A stretch of DNA of 64,000 nt from Plecoglossus altivelis (GCA_036571765.1 BROE01000022.1:14651576-14715575); one strand, 5' to 3'. Numbered from the stretch's first letter, positions 39,001 to 47,595 are shown. The notes: generated by a model from the sequence alone, not told the origin. Translations and numbers: made by a program.

Positions 39001-39101
39001 AGTTGGAGGGCACAGAGTGTCCCTTGCATGTGGTGCATCCACCAACTGGCGAGGAGTTTGCCCTGGGCTGTGGCGTGTGCCGGAATGCACATACCTTCTA
39101 A
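56..39101 (+). CDS. mycbp2: MYCBP2 (PHR-family E3 ubiquitin ligase), C-terminal ~80%, 62 exons
   Basis: Giant atypical E3 ligase (PAM/Highwire/RPM-1 family) of neurons, acting in axon growth, synapse formation and axon degeneration through DLK and NMNAT2 turnover; it works with the F-box protein FBXO45. Exons I support: 56-209, 514-686, 1202-1327, 1822-1949, 2077-2168, 2440-2574, 2925-3008, 3137-3233, 3469-3661, 3882-4156, 4529-4750, 5105-5296, 8870-9076, 9224-9361, 9465-9643, 9782-9924, 10506-10606, 10721-10939, 11068-11290, 12228-12346, 12440-12527, 12617-12839, 12989-13133, 13549-13758, 14524-14579, 14694-14809, 15016-15113, 16179-16295, 17039-17179, 18598-18675, 19700-19924, 20790-20922, 21149-21274, 23067-23285, 25065-26720, 26831-27000, 27178-27422, 27651-27818, 28052-28209, 28604-28803, 28991-29140, 29328-29488, 30101-30257, 30506-30730, 30871-30936, 31476-31715, 32011-32100, 32274-32354, 32843-33109, 33274-33557, 34674-34770, 34865-34984, 35147-35248, 35369-35497, 35573-35705, 36381-36484, 36685-36873, 37123-37230, 37602-37811, 37926-38033, 38339-38504, 38986-39101. 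Every junction keeps frame (about 11,075 coding bases). The 5' part, with the RCC1-like repeats, lies left of the window. Confidence 0.97.
1202..3233 (+). CDS. mycbp2: MYCBP2 exons 3-8: first PHR domain
   Basis: This block encodes PHR1, the beta-sandwich domain shared by PAM/Highwire/RPM-1 and BTBD proteins. The hallmark glycine-rich segments are visible: HGGGWGYSAH at the start of exon 4, LLGGLGLFGGRGEYTAKIK at its end, and the closing FKSSKKSNNGTDVNAGQIPQ in exon 7. Exons 1-2 (56-209, 514-686) supply the preceding linker, with FGLCLDPVYDVIWR and WCYNAVVADAR motifs. PHR domains are implicated in protein binding and localisation; FBXO45 binding maps elsewhere. The intron after exon 7 begins with GC instead of GT (see findings). 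Confidence 0.93.
3469..5296 (+). CDS. mycbp2: MYCBP2 exons 9-12: conserved helical linker between PHR1 and PHR2
   Basis: Four exons (193, 275, 222 and 192 nt) encode a well-conserved segment I recognise as MYCBP2, with landmarks such as LSILHWSWTTLVLGVEELRG, KLAECVGKTRSLLKK, CFHSFYPTPALQWACLCDLL and VSNTCGLLASIVSELTASAL. It has the leucine spacing of an alpha-helical repeat region, but no named domain is obvious to me. The donor of exon 12 (5296) opens the largest intron in this part of the gene, 3.57 kb. Confidence 0.92.
6205..6560 (+). mobile_element. hAT-like DNA transposon terminal fragment
   Basis: The segment beginning near 6205 reads TAGGGCTGCAACTAACGATT, followed by repeats of the GATTAATCGAT type. 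This is the classic terminal and subterminal sequence of a hAT-family element widespread in fish. The following A/T-rich stretch (to about 6560, perhaps as far as 6850) resembles the non-coding end of such an element. I do not see a matching inverted terminus downstream, nor a transposase frame, so it is probably a truncated copy. The right limit is uncertain. Confidence 0.6.
6593..6633 (+). repeat. (TCAC)n microsatellite
   Basis: About ten uninterrupted copies of the tetranucleotide CACT/TCAC within MYCBP2 intron 12. It lies directly beside the 20-bp palindrome at 6648-6667. Confidence 0.95.
8250..8640. repeat. Interspersed-repeat fragment in MYCBP2 intron 12
   Basis: The stretch running from an ATTTTATTTAACGGCACCTTTCA-like start (first bases near 8258) through a region near 8585-8630 about 'gctgggtgtcatcggtgtag' matches a pattern I know from many dispersed copies in fish genomes. 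Its class is uncertain to me. No long reading frame remains. The call rests on remembered repeat phrasing, not on a database search. Confidence 0.45.
8870..9924 (+). CDS. mycbp2: MYCBP2 exons 13-16: second PHR domain
   Basis: PHR2, paralogous to PHR1. Exon 13 carries FTKTSQGRSWNTGNGSPDAI and the glycine-rich VYGGGGIHEYELEVL. Exon 14 carries HSHRWTSLELVKGTYS. Exon 15 carries the closing signature SLSSNGTNQTRGQIPQILYY, which mirrors the NNGTDVNAGQIPQLLYR ending of PHR1. Exon 16 (9782-9924) continues into a conserved helix (LSKANEEDKNCSR). Junction phases are 0, 0, 2 and 1 and agree throughout. Confidence 0.93.
10506..12839 (+). CDS. mycbp2: MYCBP2 exons 17-22: linker with hydrophobic segment
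   Basis: Six exons (101, 219, 223, 119, 88 and 223 nt) encode a conserved MYCBP2 region without a domain I can name. Exon 17 contains the hydrophobic run SMLLPLILAYIGPVAASVP. I read it as a buried helix rather than a membrane span, because the protein is cytosolic. Exon 19 has WTTIEFDAQCGTAQPEDVLR and exon 22 has GNELEEDLEILEEASLQVC. The intron before exon 20 (11291-12227) holds no recognisable gene. Confidence 0.9.
12989..15113 (+). CDS. mycbp2: MYCBP2 exons 23-27: filamin-type immunoglobulin domain
   Basis: The five exons encode a filamin/ABP280-like Ig repeat. It opens in exon 23 with CGWPATVVVQTKDQYGDVV, is interrupted by an S/P-rich loop in exon 24 (SQKKSMQQDS...PSSSTSSGTD) and closes in exon 26 with NTDGTYSANWTPGAVGLYTI, a textbook filamin G-strand pattern (G-x-Y/W...P...G-x-Y). 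Exon 27 ends the domain with GLEVEVKDPPKGMIPPG. Exon 25 is only 56 nt. Exon 24 has a weak polypyrimidine tract before its acceptor at 13547-13548, so that acceptor is the least certain of the group. Confidence 0.92.
15131..15240 (+). repeat. 10-bp minisatellite, 11 units, two blocks
   Basis: Eleven consecutive 10-mers start 18 bases after the exon 27 donor. There are four copies of CTCTGTCCGT, then six of CTCTGTCCAT, then one CTCTGTCTGT. The sharp change of variant between blocks suggests separate expansions. The array is pyrimidine-rich on the + strand. Confidence 0.97.
16179..20922 (+). CDS. mycbp2: MYCBP2 exons 28-32: two SH3b-like modules around a small optional exon
   Basis: Exons 28-29 encode a module with DSAGLRVRTHPSLQSEQIG then GTIIFIDEIHNDDGVWLRL. 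Exons 31-32 encode a second with HNIRSCPNLRGIPIGMLVLG then GEVVNSEGTWVQL. Both follow the bacterial-SH3 pattern (LxVRxxPSxxSxxIGxLxxGxxxxxxxxxxxGWxxL); the SH3b assignment is my inference. Exon 30 (18598-18675, 78 nt, phase 0 on both sides) encodes VFNASQGVRDIGFLSWTP-like sequence that vertebrate isoforms carry or skip. Exon 31 begins with a fish-variable charged stretch before GPGLYKVVKTGPSG. Introns 29 to 31 are each 0.9-1.4 kb and show no other gene. Confidence 0.9.
21149..26720 (+). CDS. mycbp2: MYCBP2 exons 33-35: disordered Ser/Pro/Lys-rich region leading to a Cys/His cluster
   Basis: Exon 33 has TPPPSPFSVQAFN. Exon 34 (219 nt, phase 1-1, so skippable) has DRLSAILNPIQPGPF, two polyserine tracts from TCC repeats, and SLVHSPFVFGQSP. 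Exon 35 is the largest exon of the window (1,656 nt). It begins with phosphosite-like SRSP/SPKP repeats (RERSKSDSYTLDPDTLRKKK, EPLRGRSTSPKPK) and moves into ordered sequence (SVAECARAVFAAFLWHEGI, HSLEISSALNMFNIAPHG). It ends with a Lys-rich run and the zinc-binding-like CELCGESHPYPVTYHMRQAH. The junction 33-35 also keeps frame if exon 34 is omitted (K-G-D-R-G-N). Confidence 0.92.
23135..23216 (+). repeat. TCC trinucleotide repeats inside exon 34 (polyserine)
   Basis: Two TCC/TCT runs, about 23129-23163 and 23188-23216, encode serine tracts of roughly eleven and nine residues in the cassette exon. They are coding microsatellites, so their length is expected to vary between individuals by whole codons. 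Confidence 0.9.
24443..24550 (+). other. Candidate extra cassette exon of MYCBP2 (36 codons)
   Basis: Between exons 34 and 35, a 108-nt open segment is bounded by a good acceptor (TTTTCCGCTGTAG) and donor (CAGG|GTGGGT). It is phase 1 at both ends, exactly as needed to join exon 33 or 34 to exon 35. It would encode Ser/Ala/His-rich sequence (ASSRGLASHACMRKSSAHIT then GHSLALSSVALRHQ). It is far more GC-rich than the flanking intron. I do not recall this segment from the mammalian protein. It could instead be a chance open segment. Confidence 0.4.
26831..29488 (+). CDS. mycbp2: MYCBP2 exons 36-42: end of Cys/His cluster and conserved helical region
   Basis: Exon 36 completes the Gly/Cys-rich motif begun in exon 35 (GCGRYAGGQGYNSIGHFCGG, then CDRCREKYLREK). 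Later exons encode conserved MYCBP2 sequence: RALPTMEAHQVIRANALFLL, FQDEMRYLRSTSVPAPYISV, RHPSPELSRLISAHGSLSKG and HDILWHFVASLTP. Exon 41 ends in a Glu-rich run (EPEEEEEEEN). Exon 42 carries EHPLSDIVIAGEAAHPLPHT. The acceptor of exon 42 lies at the end of a CCA repeat (29304-29327). Confidence 0.92.
30101..32100 (+). CDS. mycbp2: MYCBP2 exons 43-47: DOC/APC10-like domain
   Basis: Exons 44-46 encode a DOC domain, the jelly-roll fold first known from anaphase-promoting-complex subunit APC10. Signature stretches are MIGSLTDGSTETFWESGDED (exon 44), YVSVHVDNSRDIG, SMTFLCGKALEDLCRIKQV (exons 45-46) and GWVTSELPGGDHHVIKVELKG. Exon 43 precedes it (FKQSDHQFLHQSNVFHHINN) and exon 47 follows with acidic GDAEPTPEQEEKNL. 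In APC10 the fold helps recognise degrons. In MYCBP2 substrate binding is an inference from the family. Confidence 0.93.
31120..31291 (-). mobile_element. tRNA-derived SINE remnant (minus strand)
   Basis: Read on the minus strand from 31291, the sequence begins GGTGCCCAGGTGGCTCACCG (A-box-like). About 45 bases later it has AGTTCGATTCTGG (B-box-like, + strand 31217-31229). This is the internal RNA polymerase III promoter layout of a tRNA-derived SINE head. The body runs toward about 31100 and ends near T-rich sequence. It lies in MYCBP2 intron 45 in antisense orientation. It cannot fold as a functional tRNA as far as I can see. Confidence 0.6.
32274..35248 (+). CDS. mycbp2: MYCBP2 exons 48-53: helical region before the zinc-binding C terminus
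   Basis: Six exons with recognisable MYCBP2 sequence: LKEHMVGIIFSRSKLTNLQK (48), VCAHIVQAIRMEATRVREEW (49), VTSLLRRVLPEVTPVRLASI (50), GESHWWMKGSTPPQIAEIII (51), GHLSDAWSRVTKNAIAETII (52) and LWLALASLCVLDQDHVDRLS (53). The pattern is alpha-helical with no catalytic motif that I can name. Intron 50 (33558-34673, 1.1 kb) has no recognisable gene or intact element. Confidence 0.92.
35369..39101 (+). CDS. mycbp2: MYCBP2 exons 54-62: zinc clusters, RING and tandem-Cys relay domain, stop
   Basis: The catalytic end of the ligase. Exon 54 encodes a B-box-like cluster (CDNHDDGETAAIILCNMCGN then CDRFLHLHRRT). Exons 56-57 add CRFCGTRNGTELSAV and CKTHPCGHPCGG. The RING spans exons 57-58 (DDMCMICFTEAL, LDCSHVFHLQC, FMSCPICK). 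Exons 59-62 form the tandem-Cys domain (VCYKCKKAYFGGEARC, LICGACSD, FLEYKCRYCCSVAVFFCFGT, FCNACHDDF). In human MYCBP2 this region passes ubiquitin between two cysteines (RING-Cys-relay) and esterifies threonine; all the surrounding Cys/His appear kept. The protein ends GCGVCRNAHTF, TAA at 39099-39101. Confidence 0.96.
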
Positions 39102-40313
39102 ACTACCAGGGACCGAGGCGGGGACCAGAACACCTGTCTACTGTGACTGCAGGCTGAATGCTATCCTGTTGAAAGCTTCAGCCTTCGGTTCTCGTTGTGT
39201 TTGCGGATTGCCCTTGGACCAGGTTTCATAGCAAAGTACACCGGCTCTGCTATACTGAGGAGGCCTTGTCTGCCACAGATATACTATAGAGCCTAAGGCT
39301 TTAATGGACTCAAAGCAAAGTCCTCCTTGACGAAAAAAGAAAATGATTTAAAAAGAATTTTAACTTGTGACGTGTTTGCATGCGGCCGTTGTATCTTCTC
39401 GGCTTCCATAGACATTGCACACCTGATCACTGAAGTGTAACAATGTATTGAAGATTTAAAAAATATATTGAATATGAAATGAATTTGCGTAAAGGCAACT
39501 GTGGATGACCTTGGATATAATAGAAAAAAATACAGGCCGTATGTCCAGCTTCCTAACTATGAATTCAGAAATATTGTCGTACGTAAAATGACTTTTTTTT
39601 CGTAATCCTGTACAGTATTCTCAACTGTCAAGTGCATCATGGGTTGACGGACAAAAATAGAGAGAAGACTGTTAAGAATGTTATGTTGGGAGGAAAATAG
39701 TGTACGATTTATCTAATCTTGTATATAATGATAGTATCCAAAATAGCTGTATTCCGAAGTTGCTACTCAACACTTCAGTCTTGTTTGATATTCTGGGTTA
39801 TGTTTTGAGCCAGAACTTTTAATGAAGTGCAATACTGGGTGTGCCTCCTATCTTGCAGCTGTTTAACCTACGGAATGTATGTCAATAAAAGAAGCCACTG
39901 TACATTTTTATACAGTAATAGACAGTCAACCCCCCCCCCCCCTTTCTGAAAACTAAAGGTAGTGTTGGCTATGTATGAAGGTCAATGTAAACCCCACTTT
40001 TTCCAATTCGTTAATCAGAGATGTGGAAGGTAGAATACCCTTTACTGTCATTTATAAAAACAACTTGATGGTTGAGTAGGTACAGAGGCAACCATTGAAT
40101 TGACTGATAACTGAAAGTTTTAGAAGGGTCAGCCTTCACACCAAATATAAAATAATTGTGAATCTGTAAGGCTAATCCATGTGTAGGAGGCAAACGGGTG
40201 GGTGGGGTTTGAGAATGGGAGTGTGACATAAAAACAGCTGCTGTTATAAAAAGCTTAATACTTGTGAATCTGCTGTGTAATATCTGTGGTGGATGGAGTT
40301 GAATGGTAATAAA
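39102..40313 (+). terminator. mycbp2: MYCBP2 3' UTR with two candidate poly(A) signals
   Basis: After the stop the sequence is AT-rich with no reading frame. AATAAA occurs at 39884-39889, followed about 45 bases later by a poly-C run (39931-39942). A second AATAAA is at 40308-40313. Cleavage shortly after the first signal would give a 3' UTR of about 0.8 kb, the second about 1.2 kb. Confidence 0.65.
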
Positions 40314-42337
40314 CCATGTTCTCTGTTTCGCAAGGTTCATAAGAGTCATGTTTTTATTATAATATAGTTATTCAGTTGTTTAATTATATAATTTAATTAT
40401 ATATATATATATGGTAATATAATAATAATATAATAATAATATTATAATGGCGCAGCAGCAACATTGTTGCTGCTGCAAAGGTAAAAAGAATCGATCAATT
40501 AGAAACACTGCCCATAGTTAGGCACAGCCATTTCACACATTATATTACCCACAATGCACTGTTTGTTACAACAACAACACTACGCCATTTCAGGAACCAC
40601 AAACGCAGAGATTTTCTTGTTGGAATTAGGTCAATTTAGAAACAGTGAAAGACCTGACATTTCTTCTTTTAAAACTGTATATGTTGGTTTTAAGAGTGGG
40701 TGGTTTTGCGTAGTCCCCAATGCGTGTTATTGGACGTGCGAGAATACTTTTTTCAGCTGAAGTGTCAGCAATCATATTTTCACTGGAACAGCGAGCTATT
40801 TAGCACTACTGTGGCAGTGCTAGCTAGCAGTGTGAAAGGTAGGAGGGGTGGGACTGATGCATACTTCTGTAGAGAACCTATCAAACTGCTAATGTAGTTA
40901 GCTAGCTGTAGGTGTTATTTTGATTTTTTTGTAGCGGAATAGTGAATCCGCCAACAAGTATCATTTTTCTGAAGTTAAATAATCGTATTTGCTGTTATAT
41001 GATGTTTAGCTAATATGTTGTCGCAAAACACCTAACGCAGATTTTTTTTTGAAAGTTCTTAAACTCTCCAAGACGCTGGTGTCTTAATGGTCGCAGCGAT
41101 TTAGAAAGAGTATTGTCTGTAAATTAGCTTGCTGTTTCAACGGCTATGTAGGCCTATGCGTTTTTACATAGACTGGCCCTACTCTATTGTGTAATATTAA
41201 AAAGGTGTCATTGGTGTTCAAAACAAAAGAAACGCTCAATTATACCTGTAGAAACACGTACATGACAAGTTACTGCAGAGATGGTGACAGCCACAGGATA
41301 CAATTCTAAGGTGCAAAGATGATGCCTCTTATCGACAGAAGACAGGTGCAACAGAAAGTTCTGGAAGCAGTTATTGGACTAAGAGGATGTGTAAAAACGA
41401 CGGTTTCGAGAAGAATTATAACCTCATAATTTGAATAATTTCCTCAATCAAAGCCATGCATGACTGGGAATCAGGGAGGTTGATTAAACATTGGTTCAGT
41501 ACAGATTAATGATTCAGCCAGACAGAAAAATTGCCTAAATGATAACTTGGAATAGTGCAGTGAGGCAGATGTCATAGTTTTACCGTCAGTGTGGGAAATC
41601 GGTGTTGTTTACACATAGGGACACCACCATATTATGGTTTTAAGATGAGCTGTTGATATCATGTATGCTGTTCAGGATGTATTTGAGTAGTTTGCCTCAG
41701 GAAGATGAACGTCAACAGTGCATACGATTTTAAGCAGGCAGTCAGCAGACTGGAGGGTTTGATGCTTTCCACACAGGACCAGTCATGTTTATGGCCATCA
41801 AAATTAGATACTCGTTGCAAAGCTTAGTTAGACTTCTAGCCATAGCTAGAGCACTTTGTGGCTGTGAGACACTTGTCATGGCCTTCTATCGAACTCTACC
41901 CAATTGATATCAGAACATAGTCATTCAGTTTTAGTCTGGGTATCCAGTCTCAACCTCTTCTATTCATGCTTATTGTAATAGAAGTTTAGTATTTTTCCCA
42001 TGGATAGGAAGCATTAACCTTTTCACAGTTTTGAATAATTTCATGTTTACTTACCTCACACATCAGACAAAAGAAATGAGCATTCAGCTTAGTTCAATTC
42101 TCCTAGACTTCCCCTCAAAAATATGTAGCGATCAGCTTGCACCTTGTGTACAGTATCCTAGTAATGGAAGGGAATAGAATAATTCAAACGCTTTGATAGC
42201 TGCCAGTTGGCTTGCTATCACTGGTTTCTCAATCATGTCTGGTTAGGTACCTTAGTTTTCATGCTTGCTATTTCAGCTTGAAGAATAACGTTATTTATTT
42301 CAAGTTGACAAAATTATTTTGCTGTTCCCGTGATAGA
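40314..42337 (+). other. Intergenic region and probable FBXL3 promoter, 5' UTR exon and first intron
   Basis: No coding frame is recognisable. AT-rich simple sequence (about 40378-40445) precedes a perfect GCA/TGC inverted repeat (40452-40476). The FBXL3 start exon is reached through an acceptor ending TGATAG at 42336, so at least one non-coding exon must lie upstream. A possible donor is GTGTGAAAG|GTAGGA near 40842, but I cannot fix the transcription start. Confidence 0.5.
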
Positions 42338-44792
42338 ATGAAGAGGGTGAAGGTCGAAGAGAATGACAGTGGTGGCCCCTCCAGCAATGGCCCAGCGAAG
42401 ACGTGCAAGAAGGCATGGCAGCAGCCAAGAGAGGAAGATGAGGTCTTCATCTGTGACTGGACACAGCTTCCTCAGGAGATCTTACTCCACATCTTTCAGT
42501 ATCTGCCCCTCCTGGACCGGGCGTTTGCCTCACAGGTTTGCCGGAGCTGGAACCATGCATTTCACATGCCAGAACTGTGGAGGTGCTTCGAGTTTGAGCT
42601 CAACCAGCCGGCCAGCTCATACCTGAAGGCCACGCACCCAGACCTCATCAAACAGATCATTAAGAGGCACTCTAACCATCTTCAGTACGTCAGCTTCAAG
42701 GTAAGATAAATGGGGTTACACACACACATGTATGGAAAATTAAATATTTAAATAGAATTAAGGTGTTATGGAACCGTTGATCATCTCAGTTGTTGTCGAC
42801 TATGTGTCTGGTTTCAGGTGGACAGCAGTACAGAGTCGGCAGAGGCAGCCTGTGACATCCTGTCTCAGCTTGTGAACTGTTCTCTGAAGACTCTGGGTCT
42901 CATCTCCACAGCCAGACCTAGCTTCATGGAACTGCCCAAGGTACACCCCATTTATTGTTACACACCTTTTCTGCGACCGACTGGCCATTGGTGGCGTTGG
43001 AAAAACACATCTTCAACCAATGACAAACCTATATCTGGTAAACAGAGGAGATGCTGAGGCACTGGTATCCCAATAGGTTTTCTAAAAGGATATTTATTTT
43101 ATTTCTATGGTCTTGCACTGGCAAGTTTTGATGACGTATCAGTGCCACATATCTACTTATCTATTAACCTGTTTCTTTCCCTTCCCCCAGTCTCATTTTA
43201 TCTCAGCTCTGACAGTGGTGTTTGTCAACTCCAAGTCCCTGTCCTCCTTGAAGATTGATGACACTCCAGTGGATGACCCATCTCTGAAGGTTCTGGTGGC
43301 CAACAACAGTGACACTCTTAAGCTGCTGAAGATGAGCAGCTGTCCCCATGTCTCCCCTGCAGGTGAGGCTTTTCAAAAAAGCAAGATTTCAATTCAAAAC
43401 ATTTGCCACTATTTCGTGCTGGCATTCCTCAAAGTTATTTGGAAGTTGGTTGATCTTAACGCTAATCTAAAGCTGATGCGTAGTAATAAACAGGAATATA
43501 ACCTTTAATGATTATCGATGACAGATTTGTGTCAATAATATCCTTCCAATTGTAATGTATGTACAAGACTTAAATCAGTGGGAAAATGTGTTAGCTAGCA
43601 AGCTAAAAGCCTCAGATTTTGGGACCCCAACTTATTCCTACCTCTTACAACGTCATGCTGTGATTGGTTGTCTCAGGAAAAAAAAACGGCCGCTGTTGCG
43701 GCTGACCAAAAAAAGGTTGCGTGTCCCTGTCTTATACTTTCAATTCAATTTATTTTTGTAACGCCCAAAATCACAACAACAGTTGCCTCGAAGGGCGACA
43801 AGGATTCCATCATTGGTCAATAAACAGAAAACCACATTATAAAAATGTACATATGATTTTAGCAAATGGATGACTGTCCCGGAACATCCCCTGTCCTTAG
43901 ACCCTCCTTCTCGGCAAGGAAAAACTACAAAAAAAACCCTGTGGGGAAAAAGTAGAAACCTCGGGGAGAACCACAGTGAAGGAGAGATCCTGCTCCCACG
44001 GACGGACAGGCTGTAGATGTTCCAGGACTGGCGTGCATCCATATTGCGATGGACTGTAAAGAAAGAACCCCTCAGGCGAAAGGAAGGGTACTTAAAACGT
44101 ATGTTGTGTTTTAAGGCACACCCAAGCCCATGTTGATTGTGTGTTTTCCAGGGATCCTGTGCGTAGCCGACCAGTGCCACGGCCTGAGAGAGCTTGCACT
44201 CAACTACCACCTGCTGAGCGACGAGCTCCTTCTGGCCCTGTCTTCAGAGAAGCACGTGCACCTGGAGCACCTGCGCATTGACGTGGTGAGCGAGAACCCA
44301 GGGCAGCAGTTTCACACCATCAAGAAGAGCAGCTGGGACGCCCTGGTGAACCACTCACCCAAGGTCAACCTGGTCATGTACTTTTTCCTCTACGAGGATG
44401 AATTCGGACCCTTCTTCTGCAACGAGACCCCCGTGACCCACCTCTACTTCGGCCGTTCCGTCAGCAAGGATGTCCTGGGCCGGGTTGGACTGCACTGCCC
44501 CCGCCTGGTGGAGTTGGTGGTGTGTGCCAACGGGCTGCGGCCCCTGGACGAGGAGTTGATCCGCATCGCCAAGCGCTGCACCCAGCTGTCAGCCATCGGG
44601 CTGGGCGAGTGCGAGGTAACCTGCAGTGCCTTTGTGGAGTTTGTAAAGATGTGTGGCCGGAGGCTGTCACAGTTGTCCATCATGGAGGAGGTCCTTATAC
44701 CGGATCACAAGTACAACCTGGACGATATCCACTGGGAGGTGTCTAAGCACCTGGGACGCGTCTGGTTCCCCGACATGATGCCCACCTGGTAG
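42338..44792 (+). CDS. fbxl3: FBXL3, F-box and leucine-rich repeat protein 3 (complete, 432 aa)
   Basis: Substrate receptor of an SCF ubiquitin ligase that targets CRY1/CRY2 for degradation in the nucleus and sets the circadian period. Coding exons are 42338-42700, 42818-42940, 43191-43362 and 44152-44792 (phases 0, 0, 1). The start ATG is two bases into its exon. The variable N terminus (residues 1-40) is followed by the F-box at about 43-82 (LPQEILLHIFQYLPLLDRAF...WNHAFHMPELW), then LRRs with LKIDDTPVDDPSLKVL, HGLRELALNYHLLSDELLLA and CPRLVELVVCANGLRPLDEE. The last residue is Trp in MMPTW; in the mammalian structure the C-terminal Trp enters the CRY flavin pocket, so that interaction is probably kept. 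Length is close to the 428 aa of the human protein. It lies downstream of MYCBP2 on the same strand. Confidence 0.97.
43740..44090. repeat. Interspersed repeat in FBXL3 intron 3
   Basis: The stretch starts near TCAATTTATTTTTGTAACGC and passes through GTAGAAACCTCGGGGAGAAC and GGAGAGATCCTGCTCC. This wording is familiar from dispersed repeats of fish genomes. It ends about 60 bases before the exon 4 acceptor. No transposase or reverse-transcriptase frame remains and I cannot name the family. Confidence 0.55.
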
Positions 44793-47276
44793 GGGCCCGG
44801 GAGCCGTTGAACAAGACAGACATTAGAAGGGCTGTCACTATCTTCTGAGGCTCCTCCCTAGTTGTGACATTTCTGGAATGTTATAAAGTATGGAAAGTGC
44901 CAACAAGGAAAGTGTTTTGTCTGTGTTTGCAACCTCCTAGATATAGTGGGCAAATAGCCCATGAAATGCTGGTGGTCAAATTGTACAGAAAGATACTTTA
45001 TTAGATGGTAAAATGTTTTAAAACAGCAATACAGGGCAACATAACTAGAAGTACAACATCAACTTGACATGGTATTATTGCACTTTTCAGAGAAAATCAC
45101 CAGCTGGCTCCATCCCCATCCACAATAAGTCATTATGACAGGCGGCAACTGGGGCCTTCAGCAGTGGGGTTTTTAATTACTGTGTCGAATATTTACTGTT
45201 GTTAATGTTCATTCTTGTTATGTTTATTCTTGATGTTTTTTTGTTTTTTTTTAAGAATCATGGTAGTATGTTTGGGGGAAAAGTATGGGTTAATGTGCTT
45301 GGATGAATGCAGTTGAAACTGACACAAGGGTTATGTACCAATGCCTGGTGCTAATACAACATCATCACCTATATGACTGCAGTGGGACGAATCATAACAC
45401 TGATTTTGGTTCTACTATGGCTGTATGCTTGAGCTGTCAATTGAAATATTTGCCCTCTGGTGCTCTAAAACAGGCGAAGGATCATCATAACCGCACACCA
45501 CCGCTGGTTGCATTGTGCTGCATGTGGCATCAGAATAATAATAATTAAAAAATTCAGGCTGAAATTTTCAGTTGAATGTAAATCGGAACACGGAAAGTCA
45601 AAGAATGTTCAAGCAACAGTGATTCATTTTCAATTAAAACATTCTCTGTAATTTACATCAGTTTTAAAGTACTGCTTCAGGCACCGATAAGGCAACGGGA
45701 CTGGCTCAAATGTATCGATTTTGCACCGGCATTGTAAAAACCCAAACAATACCTTACCCAGACGATACCTTATCCAAACGGACACTACCACATAGTCCAG
45801 GACTATGGACAGCCTGAGATTTGAACAGGAACTCTGCACTTTTATGTAACAAATGTTGGTGATTTGAGGAATGTAATGTGTATAACTTCTGTAAATGACT
45901 TAACTATTATGTACACCTATTATGGACACAACAAAAGTTTGATTTTGTTGGGTTATTCTATCAATCAGTCTAAACTTGCCGAACAATGTTTTTATATACA
46001 CACACGTTCACAGTGCAATGCAAAAGTCTATAGCACAAAATGATAAAATAATACAAATTACAAAGAAATTATTAAATGAAGAGAGTAAACTAATATTTTT
46101 ACAACATTGCACTTTTATACTGCAGCTCAACTACTACGAAAATACATATTTAATAAGATATTCATGTAAACTATCTGAGTCGCTAAGACCTTTGCACAGT
46201 CCTGTCTATTACTTTTTTTTTTTAACTTGATTTAAGCTATATACAATACAGTATTGTCCAAAAAATAAGACTATAATGCATTTATTTGCATCTATATTGT
46301 TTCAAACATAATACTTATGGTTTCATTACTAATTGTATCTGGTTAATAATTTGAGTACAAATTTGAGTAATTGAAAAATGGTATGTATTTGGTATGTTCC
46401 CCTTTTTTGTACTCTAATGATAGTTTACATGGACTCAACTTTGTGCAAAAACCTGATGACCCATGGTATCTTATGTTTGTTGTTATCCTAGCATGATTCT
46501 CATGTCATGTTGGCTCTCGCAGTTTTCAATTACTTCATGACATGTTTCATGTTGTCTGAGACTTGTACATAAAGGACTACTACTGTATATATGGATAAAT
46601 ACAATTTGGGTGAAACTGGTAGATTGTGTTGTTTTAAACTATGGTTAATCAGTGTTAATCATGTTCTGAAGGTTAGATCAGGTGTCTCTCTGATTGCTTT
46701 GATGGCTTTTGTTTAGCTTGTGTGGTCCCCCACCTTAGTTCTTCCCCTCAGAGTCCAGTGCAATAATAATTTGATAAAATACCATTATAAAATGCACATG
46801 TGAAACTTTTATAAACATGCCTTGTTAGAAGTCTTAAATTATGCAGATTTTAGATTGACCTTCATTTGTTTCCTTAGCACTAGCAATTGACCATGTAATC
46901 CAAGATAACTTGCAATGAGATCTGCTTGTATAAATATCTTACCAGTGGTATTATGTCTACTGTTAGCAGAGGTCTAGTGTAATGTTAATGTAGTTGCAAT
47001 TACCTCTGTTAATCAGAGGACTGTGGTAGCACGAGTTGAGATTTTTCATATTCCTTTATTTTTTAAGGAACAAAAGCCCTTTGTAAGATTTCTGTTTCAG
47101 ATGCATTTCAAGCTTGTATGGATTTCTCTCCATTTGTCCATTGTCTGCATTGGAATAAATAGTCGGTAACACCTAATATCCAAGAACGGGTATAATCTAC
47201 TTTAAGTGTACTTAGAAAATTGAGAATAAGAAAACTGAAACGTTTACATGCATTGGACATTTGATCTTATAATAAA
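44793..47276 (+). terminator. FBXL3 3' UTR and tail-to-tail spacer toward CLN5
   Basis: AT-rich sequence without coding content follows the FBXL3 stop. The AATAAA candidates I note, 47154-47159 and 47271-47276, would give a 2.3-2.5 kb 3' UTR; an earlier non-canonical signal is equally possible. Within it lie copies of a short mariner-like inverted-repeat element (46010-46205 and an end at 46243-46275). Confidence 0.45.
46010..46205. mobile_element. Mariner-like MITE with terminal inverted repeats
   Basis: The left end reads CAGTGCAATGCAAAAGTCTA (46010 on). The right end, read on the opposite strand from 46205, is CAGGACTGTGCAAAGGTCTT. These are diverged inverted copies of the ACAGTACTGTGCAAAAGTCTTAGG-type terminus (ends only, variant bases) common in fish. 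The interior is about 150 bases of AT-rich sequence with no transposase. Related single ends occur at 4842-4870, 13262-13290 and 46243-46275. Confidence 0.6.
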
Positions 47277-47595
47277 TATGGATGGGTGCACCAGCAATGA
47301 TCTTGGATATAGTTTATTGGTTATTGGTTGTTATTTATCATTCCCATTTTCTTTTACACATCGGTATAAAACTTATTTCCATAAAATTCATTACTAGTCA
47401 TTTTATAGTGAGTGTGCGTTTTGAAACTTTCAATAATTTAAAAAGTCATGAGTAGATCAAGAAATTATACTGTGGCGACATCACTTTAGGCAGAAATGGT
47501 ACTTCAGTGCAGTTTTAGGCTTCACCTTAAAACATGGCCTAGCCATATTTCCTCTATTAACAAAGCAATGGATTAAACTGCTTCAAGCCTAGTCA

